A stretch of DNA of 32,239 nucleotides from Limisphaerales bacterium (lineage in GTDB: Bacteria > Verrucomicrobiota > Verrucomicrobiia > Limisphaerales > UBA1100). This document shows positions 14,505 through 23,882 of this stretch, piece by piece. The stretch covers positions 1 through 32,239 of the forward strand of contig JACNJL010000061.1 in NCBI GenBank assembly GCA_014382585.1, in the 5' to 3' direction. How positions within the stretch are numbered: position 1 is the stretch's first letter; each line of letters begins with the position of its first letter. The position numbers were made by a program, and so were the translations under genes. Under the pieces are notes generated by a model. That model was not told the DNA's origin and ran no database searches. It was given only the letters and a program-made list of their open reading frames with translations.

Positions 14505-17500
14505 TCATGACACGAGCGCCGCTTCGCTCAACACCTGACCGGCGGTGGGTAGCGTGGCGGTGAGTGTTTTTAAATTTTCTGTGAGTTTCTGAATCGGCGC
14601 TTCGTGCCCGCGCTCGAGCAGACGGCGTGTCCATTCCACAAGCGCCAAACTGACGGCCTTTTCGTGATCAGCATCGGTCAGCCGGGCGGGTTGGCCGAGG
14701 ACAAACCGGCAAAGCAACCGCGCCGCTTCGTTGGCCGGATGTTTGGGCAAGCCTTCAAAAAGGGGCAGGGCGTTTTCAAACTGGCCCGCCGTGAGCAGTG
14801 CGATGCCGCGTTGCTTAGAAATTTCCGGATGCTCCGGATGATCCTGTGCCGCGCAATCGGTCCAGTGCAGCGCAATCTCGGTATCGTTCAAATGCCCGTT
14901 CACGATATTGCAGCCGAGGCTCCACAGCGTGGGCGTCATCACATCTTTTTCAATCGCTGCGAACAACAACTGCACCGCTTCCTCGGCGCGATCGTTCTTC
15001 ACGAGAAACGTGCCCAACCCGTGGCGCACGCCCGCCGCATCCGGTGAAATCTCCAGTGCTTTTTGGAAGGCTTCCGTGGCACCATCCGCGTCTCCCGTTT
15101 CGGCCAAACTATCGGCCAGCAAATGATACGGCCCGTGCGCTTCCACGCCACGGAAGCGCGGGGTAAAGGTCTGTTCTTCACTTTTCTCGATGCACGCGTG
15201 CAGCTCCGGAATCGCCTCGGCGTGCCGTCCCTGTTTGATGAGCCCCAGCGCAGCCACGTAGTGGATGGACGCGGTCGGCCCGCAATCTTTCGATAATTGA
15301 CTATGCGCCACCTCCAAAAGTTCGTCGTATTTTTCCGCCTGCAACAGGTGAAAGCAAAACATGCTCACCAATCGTTCGCGCACCTCGGGCATCACGTGCT
15401 GCGGCTCGTGCTGTGAGAGCACTTCCATCGCGTGGCGATTCTGTGTGAGTGCTTCCTCGATGCGGCCGTCATTAAATAAATCCAGCGCGTAATTCATCAG
15501 CAACGCCGGTTCATCGGGCATTTCCTCCACGGCTTTATCCAGCAGCCGGAGGTTGCGCTTCACTTTGTCGCGAGAAAGTTTCACTGAAGGATCGTACCCG
15601 AAATGCAACAACCGCGTGCGGCCGATGCCTGAATCCATCCCCCAATGCCCCTGACGTACGATGATGGATGAAAAAATCTGCTCGTGCACGCGCCCCACAA
15701 AGTGCAGTCCCGGCGCGTTGCGAAACAGGCGCGGCACATAGGTCACGCCGTCGCCGGTTTGCTGCAGGGTTTGATCTTCCGCCCGCATAAAGTTTGCCAG
15801 CGGAATGCGGAAGCCCAGTTGGTTTTCTGAATACAAATCGCGAGCAAGATCGTCGTTGCCTTCGGGATCCAAAATTTCATCCGCATCGAGAATCAAAACC
15901 CAATCGCCGGTGACGTGCTCGAGTGAATAATTCCGGGCATCGGAAAAGTTTTCGTTCCACTCAAAGTGATGCACCTCCGCGCCGAGCGATTCAGCGAGCG
16001 CCACGGTGCGATCGGTGGAGCCGGTGTCCACCACCACCACTTGGTGCGCAAGGTCTTTGACAGATTTAATGGCTTGGAGGATAAATTCCTCTTCGTCCTT
16101 CACAATCATACACACCGAAAGCCGCGGGGTTTCGCTGGCGGCGGGCGGTTCGGGCCACGCGATATCCGTGGTCGTGAGCGCGGGCTTTTGTTTGAGGTTG
16201 GCCTGCACTCCAACGGGCACATCCCATTTCGGGGAGAGCGCGAGCAACCGATCGAGGCACTGCAGCGCGCGCGCTTCATCGCCGGCGTCCAGCGCAATCT
16301 CGGCAAGATGCAGCCATGCCTCGGGATGGAACGGCCGACGCGCCAAACAATCCAGCGCAGCATTCCACGCCTCAAGATGTTCGCCTTGATTCAACAAATC
16401 CTGCGAAGCAACAAGGCTGCCCACCAACGCCGCGGGCGGAAGGTCGCCATCATTTTCATTGGAAACCGTTTCGCGTTGTAGTTGTTGGACGGTCTCGGCT
16501 TTCACCGTGCCATTATTTTGTGAGGGAGTTTCGGGTTCGGCGGATTCATCCGTCGGCTCGGCCAACGCTTTCAAATTACTGGCGGCGGTGGCGTTGTAAG
16601 GATCAATCTCCAGCGCGCGGCGGAAGCACGAGACGGCCAGCGCGTTGTCTTTCAATTTATGAAAACACATTCCCAGCGCGAGGGTGGACTCCACTTCTTC
16701 CGGGTTCGCCTCCAACACACGGGCGTAAAGTTTGGCGGCTTCAGGGAATTCGCCAATGCGGAATTTTGCCGTGGCCAACAGCTTGAGGCCGGTGCTGTTT
16801 TCCGGATCAATCTCGAGCAATCGGCTGACGTGTTCGTTGAAGAGATGGACGTTGCCGTCGAACAGCGCCGAAGTAGCCGCTTGCGAATGCGGCGCGGCAT
16901 CGTCCGGAGTGATTTCGGTTAATCGATGATAAATCTCCGCTGCTTCTGCGTAGCGTTTCTCACGGAAGAATAGATTTCCAATCGCGTTAAGTAGCACGAG
17001 GTCATCCGGATGCGACACCAGACCTTCCTCAAGCGCCAGGCGCGTGCCCTCCACGTCGCCGGTTTCTAGCGTTTGATGCGCGTGGATGAGGATGCGTTCC
17101 ACGTCAGACTCAACGGACGCCAAGGCATCGTAAGGCGAAACGCTGGATTCAGTTTCGGTTACCGTTTCCGTGGCCGGTTCGTTATCCAATTGCTCCAAAT
17201 TGGTGAGGGCTAGTGCATTGTCCGGATCCAACTGCAGCACGCGCTCAAACGTTTCGCGTGCGATTTCAATTTGGCCGCCACGGAACAGGCATACGCCCAT
17301 CGCGAGCAAATTGTCCGGGTTATCCGGCTCCAATGTCGCAAGTTGTGTGAATGCCACTCCCGCATCGTAATACCGTTCCTGTTCAAGATTCAGTTTGCCG
17401 AGGTAACGCAGCATCTCCGGATTGTCCGGATCAATTTCCATCGCAAGGCCGAGTGCAGATTCAAATTCGTCGGTGCGATCCGTCGCCTCCGCCGCCATCG

Positions 17501-20500
17501 CGAGGCGCGTGTAGGCCGCGGCGTTTCCGGGTTGCAATTCGATGAGTTTACGGAACTTCAGGCGCGCTTCTTCAAAGCGTTCCAGTTGAAACAACTGCGA
17601 GCCAAGCGCATCAATGAGTAAGGGGTTATCCGGCTCTGCGAGCACGGCCTGTTCCAGCTCGGCAATCGCGGCTTCGGGATTGCCCGCGTCCAGAAAAAAA
17701 TCTGCCTGTTCCGCCGCGTTATTCGGTGTGGGTTTTTGTGGGACGACTTCCGGCGCAGCTTCAACGGCGGGCGTGACGATAGTTTCGCCTTGTTCAATCA
17801 CCTGCAAATTTTCGCGTGCGAGTTGGTCTTCCGAATCAAACTCCAGCAACTGGCGGTACGTATCCGCCGCCTGATCGGTGTTGCCCGTTTTGAATTGGCA
17901 AACCGCCAGGGCGTGCAGCAAGCCCGGCGTCACCCCGCCATCGGTAGCGATGCGGCTATAAATTTTCTTGGCCGAAACGTGGTCACCCGTGAGGAATGTA
18001 TAATCACCCAGCAACTGCATCGCCTCGCGGTTCTCCGGTTCTAAATCCAACGCCGTGACAAGGCACGCCTCAAACGCCTCGCGGTCGTCCGCGTGGAATG
18101 CCGCCAGCCCCAGCTGCAAATGCGCCACGACATCGTCGGGACACAACTCCGCCAGCGCGGCAAAATTAGTTCGCGCCTCGGCGAATTGGTCAGCGGCAAA
18201 CTGCTTGGCGCCCAGCGCGCGCAACAGCATCGGATGACGGTCGCTCAGCTCCAGCGCCTGCTTCAGCGCGGTGATAGCGCCGGTCACATCGTTTTGTTCG
18301 TGGCACTGCTCGGCTTTATCCAGCCATTCTTCCAGCGTGCCTTCGGGTAGTTGAGGAGTTTCGTTTGTATCGTTCATTGTTGAATCTGGGGTAATGGATT
18401 CGTCGGTTTGGTTTAAATTCGTTTCGGACGTGAAATCGCCTTCGCCATAATCGGGCTGATCACCACGGGCCAACCAGTCGAGTACCTGTCGCATCCGCAC
18501 TTCGGCGGTGTGATGCCGCAGCACTTTTGCGCGCGCGCGTTCTGCAATGCGCGCGGCGGCTTCGGGGTTTTTCTGCAATTTCAAAATAGCTTGTGCCAGT
18601 CCATAGGCATCTTCGCGTTTAAATAATTCAATTTCCTGCCCCGGCGCAAACAGCGCGCGCGTGCGGGCGCGGGGCGGATCCCACGAAATCACTGGCCGAC
18701 CCGCCGCCATAGTTTCCACCACACGACCGGCGTAGCATTTGAAAATGGACGGCAAATTCACCTGTGCGTAACTTTGCTGCAAGCCCTCCATCCACAGATC
18801 GTTCAAGCGTCGTCGCAGTCGGCGCAGGTTCACCAGATACTCCCCCAGCCAGGCCGGCTCGGCCACGTCGTAGAGGCTCACGCGATTAAGCGAGTTAATT
18901 TGCAGCACATCAAACTGCCGCGGGAAACCGGAGCCAATTTCAGGCAAAGGCGGTTGCGTTAACAACCCCTCGTTAATGGCCGACTCGAGCAGTGCCTTCC
19001 GCTCCAAATTATAAATCGTGCCCTGGAATGCCGCCGGTCCCGGCTCGGGCAAGGCTACCGCATCGCACACCTCGCGCCACGTGACCACCGGCGGGCACCA
19101 CATCGTTGGAATGCCCAGCTCCTCCGCGAGTGTTTCTGCATCGCGATCATCAAAAGTCAGCGCGTGCGTGCAATGCTGAAGCTGGCCCTTCACTTTTTCG
19201 CGCCGCCCGGCGAGATTGCCGTGTTGTTGCTCTTCCTCGGGCGTGTGCTCCAGCGATTCCATAATTACGCCCACGCGCACGTCGGTTTTGCTTTTGATCC
19301 AATCTAAAAAATCCGGGTCGTAATCGTTGTGTGTAATCCAAATCCACGCTTGATCAAATTCCTCGTGCAAAAACATATACTGCGCCTGGCCCAGCCACGA
19401 GGCGGGGTGATCCGAAGGCACACCCGCCAGCGCCGGCAGCGTTTTGAATTCCACTTCATTCGCCGCCAATCCTTCTTCTAGCGCATAAAATCCGTTGTAC
19501 GACCACGCCTTGGCGTTCTGCCAATTGCCGCACTCAAATCCCACCAACAGAATTTTTTGCTTCGGTCGCGCGCCCGTCGGTCTCACCAAATGCGCCGCCC
19601 GCTCGCTATCCACGCTCACCGTTTCAGCGGCCTCCTCAGCAAAGGGGTCGGCCGCCAAAGGCAGTGCTTCCTGGCCAGGGCGTTTCACCAAATCCACTTT
19701 GTCGTACTCGCTCGAGGAATACGAACTGCACACCGACCCTTTTTGAAAACGTTTATAACGGCTTTCCAATTCATCCAAGCCCGGCACCGGTTCGCCCAGC
19801 AGTTCATTGCATTTCACCAGCAACAAAAATGCTGGCTCCAAAATAATGCTGCGTCGCGCCAATTGATCCAGCAACACCACCGCCCGCGCCGCATCGCCCG
19901 GCTCGCGCCGGTGTAGCAGTGCCCGCGCCAGTGCGTAGCGGTAATATGGAAAATCCGGATTCCATTCCACCGCCTGCTCCAGCGGCGCCACCTCGCCGGT
20001 GTATTGTCCAAGGTAATGCGCGAGCGAAGCACGGATCAGGTTGGCCAACGGCTCACTCTTCACCGCGTCGTTGCCGAGCGCCTCGGTGAGCGTGTCGAAA
20101 TAGCTGCGATAATCAAAACACGTGCTGTGATAATCCCACGGCATTACATCCTCTTCGGCAAACACGCGCCAATGGTCGGCCGGTTGGGCGAGTAATTCGC
20201 GCGTAACCGCCAGCGCCTTTTCCACGCCCGCCGGATCGCCCAAATGGAATGCGTGCCGCAGCGCATTAAATCGCAACACGAGCGAATGCGGATGTTGTTC
20301 CCAGCCGTCCTTGTAAATATCCTTCGCTACTTTGTGCAGCAATTCATCTTCACGCTCGAAGGCTTCCACCATATCCAGCCGCTCGGAGCGATCCACCAAA
20401 TCCGGCATATCCGCAGTGAGATAAAGATCCAATTCGCGCGCGGCATTGATGGCCGGCCCGGCGTGTTCGGTTTTGCCGTGCTGCGCTTTGGCGCGCTCGA

Positions 20501-21869
20501 GGTTGTGTTTGAGATGAGCGTAGTTCACTGGAGGCGGATACATCCAACCGCGCGAAGTGATGACGCGTTTTTGGTGCGGCTGTGATTCGGCGCGGCCGTC
20601 CCTTCCGCCGCGCTCCTTGGCGATGGCCGCGCGCACGGTGAGAAAGCGTAGAAATTGCGAAATGCAAAGTGATTGCGAAAATTGCGTGCGCACCATTTTT
20701 CGACCGCGTTGGGCCGCGGCCCGATATGTTTCCCAGTCACCGGTGATTTTTTGCAGATTCTCCATCAAGTCATCCCGCTCGGTGTGATACGCCACCACGC
20801 CCTCGTTTTCGCCGGCGAACAATCGCAACGCACTTTCCTCCTGCGTCAGCACCGCGCACCCCATCGCCAGCGATTCGATGCCGCGCGAGGGCATGCTGCC
20901 CGGATGCCGCACGTAAGTGAACGACGCCTTGGCGCGGGCCATCTCGGCGTAATATTCGGCCGGGGCCAGAAACCCATCGATGCGTCGGATTTGGGCGCTG
21001 TCGTCTTTGATCCATTGTTGCAGCAAGCGCGCCTTGTCCGGATGATATGGGCTGCGCATGGTGCCGGAGATAAATAAATCCACATCACGCACACAATTCT
21101 CTTCCAGAATGGGAAGGCATTTCAAATCGATGCCGAACAATTTCGGAAACGTGCAAACCGCCCCCGGCCGCAACGCCCGCGCCTTGGCCCATTCCTCCGA
21201 GCCGACAGTGATGACCTCGTCAAACGCCGGCAAAATCGGTGCGTTGTTTTGGATATGCAAATCAAGATCCGAAGTGGTGCCAAAAGAAGGGCAGGGCAGG
21301 TCGCCCAGGTCATCGGGCAGAAATTGCCACTCAATCATATGCGCAAAATAAAAGTCCGGTGTGCCTTGGATCGCATCCCGTGCGCTTAGGAATGGCTTCA
21401 CCGGCCGACAATCCATGACAATGTCTCCGTGCTCATCGCGACGCGTGCGTTTCAGTCCAATCCGTTGCAGGGAAAATTTGTCATCCGAGAAATCTTTGTC
21501 CTCCCAAACCGTTTGCGCCACGACCTCAATGCGTTCCTTGCTGATGAGCCGCAACAACTCAGCCGCCTCCGGCAAATCCGATTCGCGTAAAACTTCTTTT
21601 GCCTCGTCCTCGCGCTTGGCCATCCACAACGATGCCGCAAAATAAAAACGCGCTTCGGGATCGGCCTCGTGTTCCAGTGCATCGAGGGCGAGGTCCATTC
21701 GGCCCACCAAACCCAATGCCGCAGCTTGACGCCACCCAGCAATGCCTTGATCGCCAGCAGCACCGCAGAAATTGCCCGCACGGAACCAGTCCGCAGCAGG
21801 CCCGAGGTCAACGGGTGGCAGCGAGTAATGACCCGCCTCCCTGGGGGGGGATTGCTTTGCAACATCCAT
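14505..21869 (-). CDS. giant TPR protein with three glycosyltransferase domains
   Basis: An uninterrupted 2454-residue protein. In order: an N-terminal GT-B domain of the CgeB/Glyco_trans_1_2 type (about 200-420; FTYVRHPGSMPSRGIESLAM near 315); a helical TPR-like region (about 430-750); a second CgeB-like GT-B (about 765-1140; KILLVGFECGNW at 770, VVETMAAGRPVISWD near 1045); an acidic Thr/Asn linker; a TPR array (about 1168-1765); a Gln/Glu linker and more TPRs; a GT2 domain (from about 1912; LSVCMIVKDEEE, VVDTGSTDRT near 1947, LDADEI near 1995); and C-terminal TPRs to the end. The GT2 part resembles SunS-type transferases. It probably builds or attaches a glycan on a protein, in the cytoplasm, since no signal peptide or membrane segment is seen. 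A run of eight C lies at codons 7-9. It is the last gene of the minus-strand glycan locus. Confidence 0.9.
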   Translation of the reverse strand: MDVAKQSPPREAGHYSLPPVDLGPAADWFRAGNFCGAAGDQGIAGWRQAAALGLVGRMDLALDALEHEADPEARFYFAASLWMAKREDEAKEVLRESDLPEAAELLRLISKERIEVVAQTVWEDKDFSDDKFSLQRIGLKRTRRDEHGDIVMDCRPVKPFLSARDAIQGTPDFYFAHMIEWQFLPDDLGDLPCPSFGTTSDLDLHIQNNAPILPAFDEVITVGSEEWAKARALRPGAVCTFPKLFGIDLKCLPILEENCVRDVDLFISGTMRSPYHPDKARLLQQWIKDDSAQIRRIDGFLAPAEYYAEMARAKASFTYVRHPGSMPSRGIESLAMGCAVLTQEESALRLFAGENEGVVAYHTERDDLMENLQKITGDWETYRAAAQRGRKMVRTQFSQSLCISQFLRFLTVRAAIAKERGGRDGRAESQPHQKRVITSRGWMYPPPVNYAHLKHNLERAKAQHGKTEHAGPAINAARELDLYLTADMPDLVDRSERLDMVEAFEREDELLHKVAKDIYKDGWEQHPHSLVLRFNALRHAFHLGDPAGVEKALAVTRELLAQPADHWRVFAEEDVMPWDYHSTCFDYRSYFDTLTEALGNDAVKSEPLANLIRASLAHYLGQYTGEVAPLEQAVEWNPDFPYYRYALARALLHRREPGDAARAVVLLDQLARRSIILEPAFLLLVKCNELLGEPVPGLDELESRYKRFQKGSVCSSYSSSEYDKVDLVKRPGQEALPLAADPFAEEAAETVSVDSERAAHLVRPTGARPKQKILLVGFECGNWQNAKAWSYNGFYALEEGLAANEVEFKTLPALAGVPSDHPASWLGQAQYMFLHEEFDQAWIWITHNDYDPDFLDWIKSKTDVRVGVIMESLEHTPEEEQQHGNLAGRREKVKGQLQHCTHALTFDDRDAETLAEELGIPTMWCPPVVTWREVCDAVALPEPGPAAFQGTIYNLERKALLESAINEGLLTQPPLPEIGSGFPRQFDVLQINSLNRVSLYDVAEPAWLGEYLVNLRRLRRRLNDLWMEGLQQSYAQVNLPSIFKCYAGRVVETMAAGRPVISWDPPRARTRALFAPGQEIELFKREDAYGLAQAILKLQKNPEAAARIAERARAKVLRHHTAEVRMRQVLDWLARGDQPDYGEGDFTSETNLNQTDESITPDSTMNDTNETPQLPEGTLEEWLDKAEQCHEQNDVTGAITALKQALELSDRHPMLLRALGAKQFAADQFAEARTNFAALAELCPDDVVAHLQLGLAAFHADDREAFEACLVTALDLEPENREAMQLLGDYTFLTGDHVSAKKIYSRIATDGGVTPGLLHALAVCQFKTGNTDQAADTYRQLLEFDSEDQLARENLQVIEQGETIVTPAVEAAPEVVPQKPTPNNAAEQADFFLDAGNPEAAIAELEQAVLAEPDNPLLIDALGSQLFQLERFEEARLKFRKLIELQPGNAAAYTRLAMAAEATDRTDEFESALGLAMEIDPDNPEMLRYLGKLNLEQERYYDAGVAFTQLATLEPDNPDNLLAMGVCLFRGGQIEIARETFERVLQLDPDNALALTNLEQLDNEPATETVTETESSVSPYDALASVESDVERILIHAHQTLETGDVEGTRLALEEGLVSHPDDLVLLNAIGNLFFREKRYAEAAEIYHRLTEITPDDAAPHSQAATSALFDGNVHLFNEHVSRLLEIDPENSTGLKLLATAKFRIGEFPEAAKLYARVLEANPEEVESTLALGMCFHKLKDNALAVSCFRRALEIDPYNATAASNLKALAEPTDESAEPETPSQNNGTVKAETVQQLQRETVSNENDGDLPPAALVGSLVASQDLLNQGEHLEAWNAALDCLARRPFHPEAWLHLAEIALDAGDEARALQCLDRLLALSPKWDVPVGVQANLKQKPALTTTDIAWPEPPAASETPRLSVCMIVKDEEEFILQAIKSVKDLAHQVVVVDTGSTDRTVALAESLGAEVHHFEWNENFSDARNYSLEHVTGDWVLILDADEILDPEGNDDLARDLYSENQLGFRIPLANFMRAEDQTLQQTGDGVTYVPRLFRNAPGLHFVGRVHEQIFSSIIVRQGHWGMDSGIGRTRLLHFGYDPSVKLSRDKVKRNLRLLDKAVEEMPDEPALLMNYALDLFNDGRIEEALTQNRHAMEVLSQHEPQHVMPEVRERLVSMFCFHLLQAEKYDELLEVAHSQLSKDCGPTASIHYVAALGLIKQGRHAEAIPELHACIEKSEEQTFTPRFRGVEAHGPYHLLADSLAETGDADGATEAFQKALEISPDAAGVRHGLGTFLVKNDRAEEAVQLLFAAIEKDVMTPTLWSLGCNIVNGHLNDTEIALHWTDCAAQDHPEHPEISKQRGIALLTAGQFENALPLFEGLPKHPANEAARLLCRFVLGQPARLTDADHEKAVSLALVEWTRRLLERGHEAPIQKLTENLKTLTATLPTAGQVLSEAALVS
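21843..21850 (-). repeat. C8 homopolymer at codons 7-9 of the giant glycosyltransferase gene
   Basis: Eight G's on the plus strand (C8 on the coding strand) fall inside the codons for Ser-Pro-Pro near the N-terminus. A second ATG, at 21880 in another frame, also reads into the tract, so a one-base slip would shift which start feeds the long frame. Confidence 0.9.
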
Positions 21870-22001
21870 GTCACCACCACAGCAGCAATTTCCGGGCCAA
21901 CTTTACGGGCTCAAATGGGTAAAAATGGGAAAAGCCGGAAAAATCAGATTAATTCACGATAACACTGAAATACAGTGAAAAATTCAAATAGTTAACGATA
22001 A
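21870..22001 (-). promoter_or_regulatory. AT-rich spacer with possible promoter for the giant gene
   Basis: This 132-bp spacer is AT-rich next to its neighbours. On the minus strand TTGAAT (21987-21982) and TGTTAT (21964-21959) are 17 bases apart, each matching four of six sigma-70 consensus positions. CACTG-AAATA-CAGTG (21963-21977) is an inverted repeat between them. A second small inverted repeat, TAGTTA-ACGA-TAACTA (21989-22004), overlaps the upstream gene's stop codon. ACGATAAC occurs twice (21956-21963, 21995-22002). The promoter call is weak. Confidence 0.35.
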
Positions 22002-23078
22002 CTATAAATTGAGCGCTGCTTCTAGGGTGCTCGAAAAGTTGCTATTCGGGGTGGGTTTGAGCGTTTTGGGCAGGGCTTGAATTGGTAGGATGGCGTTTTC
22101 ATCAATGGGTTTTCCCAATCGATTGGCTAATTGCTTTTTGGCGATGGGATTATTGGGGAAGCATCGATTGAGTTCGCGGAATTCCCGAATGACGTCCTCT
22201 TCGTTTCCAGTTTCCAATGCGCCTTGGGCGGTTGCTAAAAGAATTTGTTCCAATTCCGATGCGTTGGGTTTTACGCAAGGTTGTGATTGCGGACCGCCGG
22301 CGGCCTCGATATTGAGCGCCATATTGCGGGCCTGATTTTGCACCATTGTGCGGTAAAAATCGCTGGCGATAAAATCAAAGTTGATGCGCCGATCTGTGTC
22401 CCAGCGATCCGATTCGCGCGTGTCCACTTCATCGTGTAGCACGCGGTACACTTGGGGCTGATCCAAAAAGCGCGTGCGATTAAGTCCGTGATCTTCATAG
22501 AGATACCATTGGATGACCAATGACCACGCATCGGTAAAGGACACGTGGCCGAGTCCGCCACAAATTTCCAGCATCTTTCGGCTCCAAAACGGTCCTTCAT
22601 CGATGATCGCCAAGGCATCCATGTGGTCCAGATGGTAGTGCGGGTAAAAGGGTTGCTCTTGAAAGTGCGGCCGATAAAAGCACGGGTGCGGTCGTTGATG
22701 GATCATATAAATGCCATCGTCAAAATGGGTGGTTTCCGCAAGCACGGTGGTGTCCCAGTTGGGTTGGGTGACCACGAAATCATCCGCGAATGCGCCCATC
22801 ACAACGGAGCGATCATCGGCCAACATCATGGCGCGGGTGTAGCCGATGTGGATATCGATGTATCCGCGCCCTCGCGGCTCGACAATGTGTTTCACTGCGA
22901 AAGGATAATTTTTCAATTGCGGGAGATAGTCCGGCACCTTGGGATCACACGTGTCGAACTTCACGAGCACTTCAAAATTATTGTGATCGGCGCTGTAGTC
23001 GACCAAGCTTTGCAGCAGGTTGGGCAAGCCCCAGTTGGGGTTGCCCTCAATGCGGGAAGTGATGAGAAGGCTGATCAT
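22002..23078 (-). CDS. GT-A (GT2-like) glycosyltransferase
   Basis: A 358-residue protein starting ISLLITSRIEGNP, a typical first beta strand of GT-A glycosyltransferases, followed by LPNLLQSLVDYSADHNNFEVLVKFD cut into the usual strand-helix-strand order. The putative metal/nucleotide site is AFADDFVV at residues 96-103. A long frame reaches back to 23180, but the ATG at 23078 is chosen: it gives the family N-terminus and overlaps the stop of the preceding gene as ATGA. The C-terminal 60 residues look helical and TPR-like. The acceptor and donor are unknown. It lies in the putative phosphoramidate-glycan operon, right after a sulfotransferase-like gene. Confidence 0.8.
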   Translation of the reverse strand: MISLLITSRIEGNPNWGLPNLLQSLVDYSADHNNFEVLVKFDTCDPKVPDYLPQLKNYPFAVKHIVEPRGRGYIDIHIGYTRAMMLADDRSVVMGAFADDFVVTQPNWDTTVLAETTHFDDGIYMIHQRPHPCFYRPHFQEQPFYPHYHLDHMDALAIIDEGPFWSRKMLEICGGLGHVSFTDAWSLVIQWYLYEDHGLNRTRFLDQPQVYRVLHDEVDTRESDRWDTDRRINFDFIASDFYRTMVQNQARNMALNIEAAGGPQSQPCVKPNASELEQILLATAQGALETGNEEDVIREFRELNRCFPNNPIAKKQLANRLGKPIDENAILPIQALPKTLKPTPNSNFSSTLEAALNL

Positions 23079-23878
23079 GCTTGTATGGTGTTTAGGGTTC
23101 GTTTGTTGAGCAAGTCGCCCAGTTTTTCGCGGGCGGTATTTCGGCTGGCGGATTTGTAACGGGCGTGGGTGCGCGCCCACTCGCCGTCGCGTTCATAATT
23201 CCATTGGCGCATCACGCCGCCCAATTCCTCGTGGAATTTCAGCGCCACATCGCCACTAAATTGATTAGCCCAGTCGCCGGAAATGCCTTTGCGGAACAGG
23301 TATTGGGAGCGCACGGTTTCACCCGATTGGCCACGCCGACGTTGAGTGACATTTTCAAAACTATGTCGCGCACACGATTCCTGTAGCGCGGCATCGGTGG
23401 CCGGCACTTCGGCAAAATCCAAAATATGGCGAAGCCCGATTGGAATGTTGCGTTTTAATTGTTCAAAAGTGATGTTCAAAATGTTTGTTTGTTCGAGTGC
23501 CCGCCAGGAATTCGCATCGTCAAACATATCGCCGAAATTGGATTCAACATATTCAATATACAATTCATTTTCCGTTTTGCCTTCGTGCAAATCTCGGTGA
23601 ATGATATCTTTCACGTGCGACACCAGCACATCGCGCGGGTCGCGAGTGAGGCAGATAAATCGAAAATCATCCCGCGCCACAAAATCGCCAAACAGTTCCG
23701 GGCCGCTGTGAGTCCAGTGGAATGCGCGTTTGCCATCGGCCACATCCGCCTTAAATTGTTCCAGCTCCGAAGGGCCGGAGAAAAATTTGCAGCCCGCCAT
23801 CTGCGCGAACTCTTCCAGCACCGGCATTACAATGGATGCCCCGGCGTTGGGTAGATTGTAAAAGACAACGTGTTTCAT
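23075..23878 (-). CDS. sulfotransferase-fold protein, putative phosphoramidate transferase
   Basis: A 267-residue member of the PAPS-dependent sulfotransferase fold. The region that binds the 3'-phosphate of the donor is well kept: LTRDPRD at 77-83 with Ser87, and RKGISGDW at 196-203. The N-terminal loop that normally reads PKSGTTW and holds the 5'-phosphosulfate is instead YNLPNAGAS (residues 7-15), without the usual Lys, Ser and Thr. A shared FHWTH block is at 53-57. It is clearly paralogous to the second half of the fusion protein at 27242-28675. From that context I suggest it moves phosphoramidate from 3'-phospho-CDP-phosphoramidate to a sugar; ordinary sulfation is the alternative. It starts four bases after the methyltransferase gene and overlaps the next gene by four. 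Confidence 0.75.
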   Translation of the reverse strand: MKHVVFYNLPNAGASIVMPVLEEFAQMAGCKFFSGPSELEQFKADVADGKRAFHWTHSGPELFGDFVARDDFRFICLTRDPRDVLVSHVKDIIHRDLHEGKTENELYIEYVESNFGDMFDDANSWRALEQTNILNITFEQLKRNIPIGLRHILDFAEVPATDAALQESCARHSFENVTQRRRGQSGETVRSQYLFRKGISGDWANQFSGDVALKFHEELGGVMRQWNYERDGEWARTHARYKSASRNTAREKLGDLLNKRTLNTIQA

Positions 23879-23882
23879 AAAT

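Noticed and set aside
22002-23180. Upstream extension of the GT-A gene to 23180 (and similar extensions at 27446, 28723, 29814 and 30202)
   Set aside because: Each extension overlaps the preceding gene widely and adds residues without family character; internal ATGs next to or overlapping the previous stop fit better.
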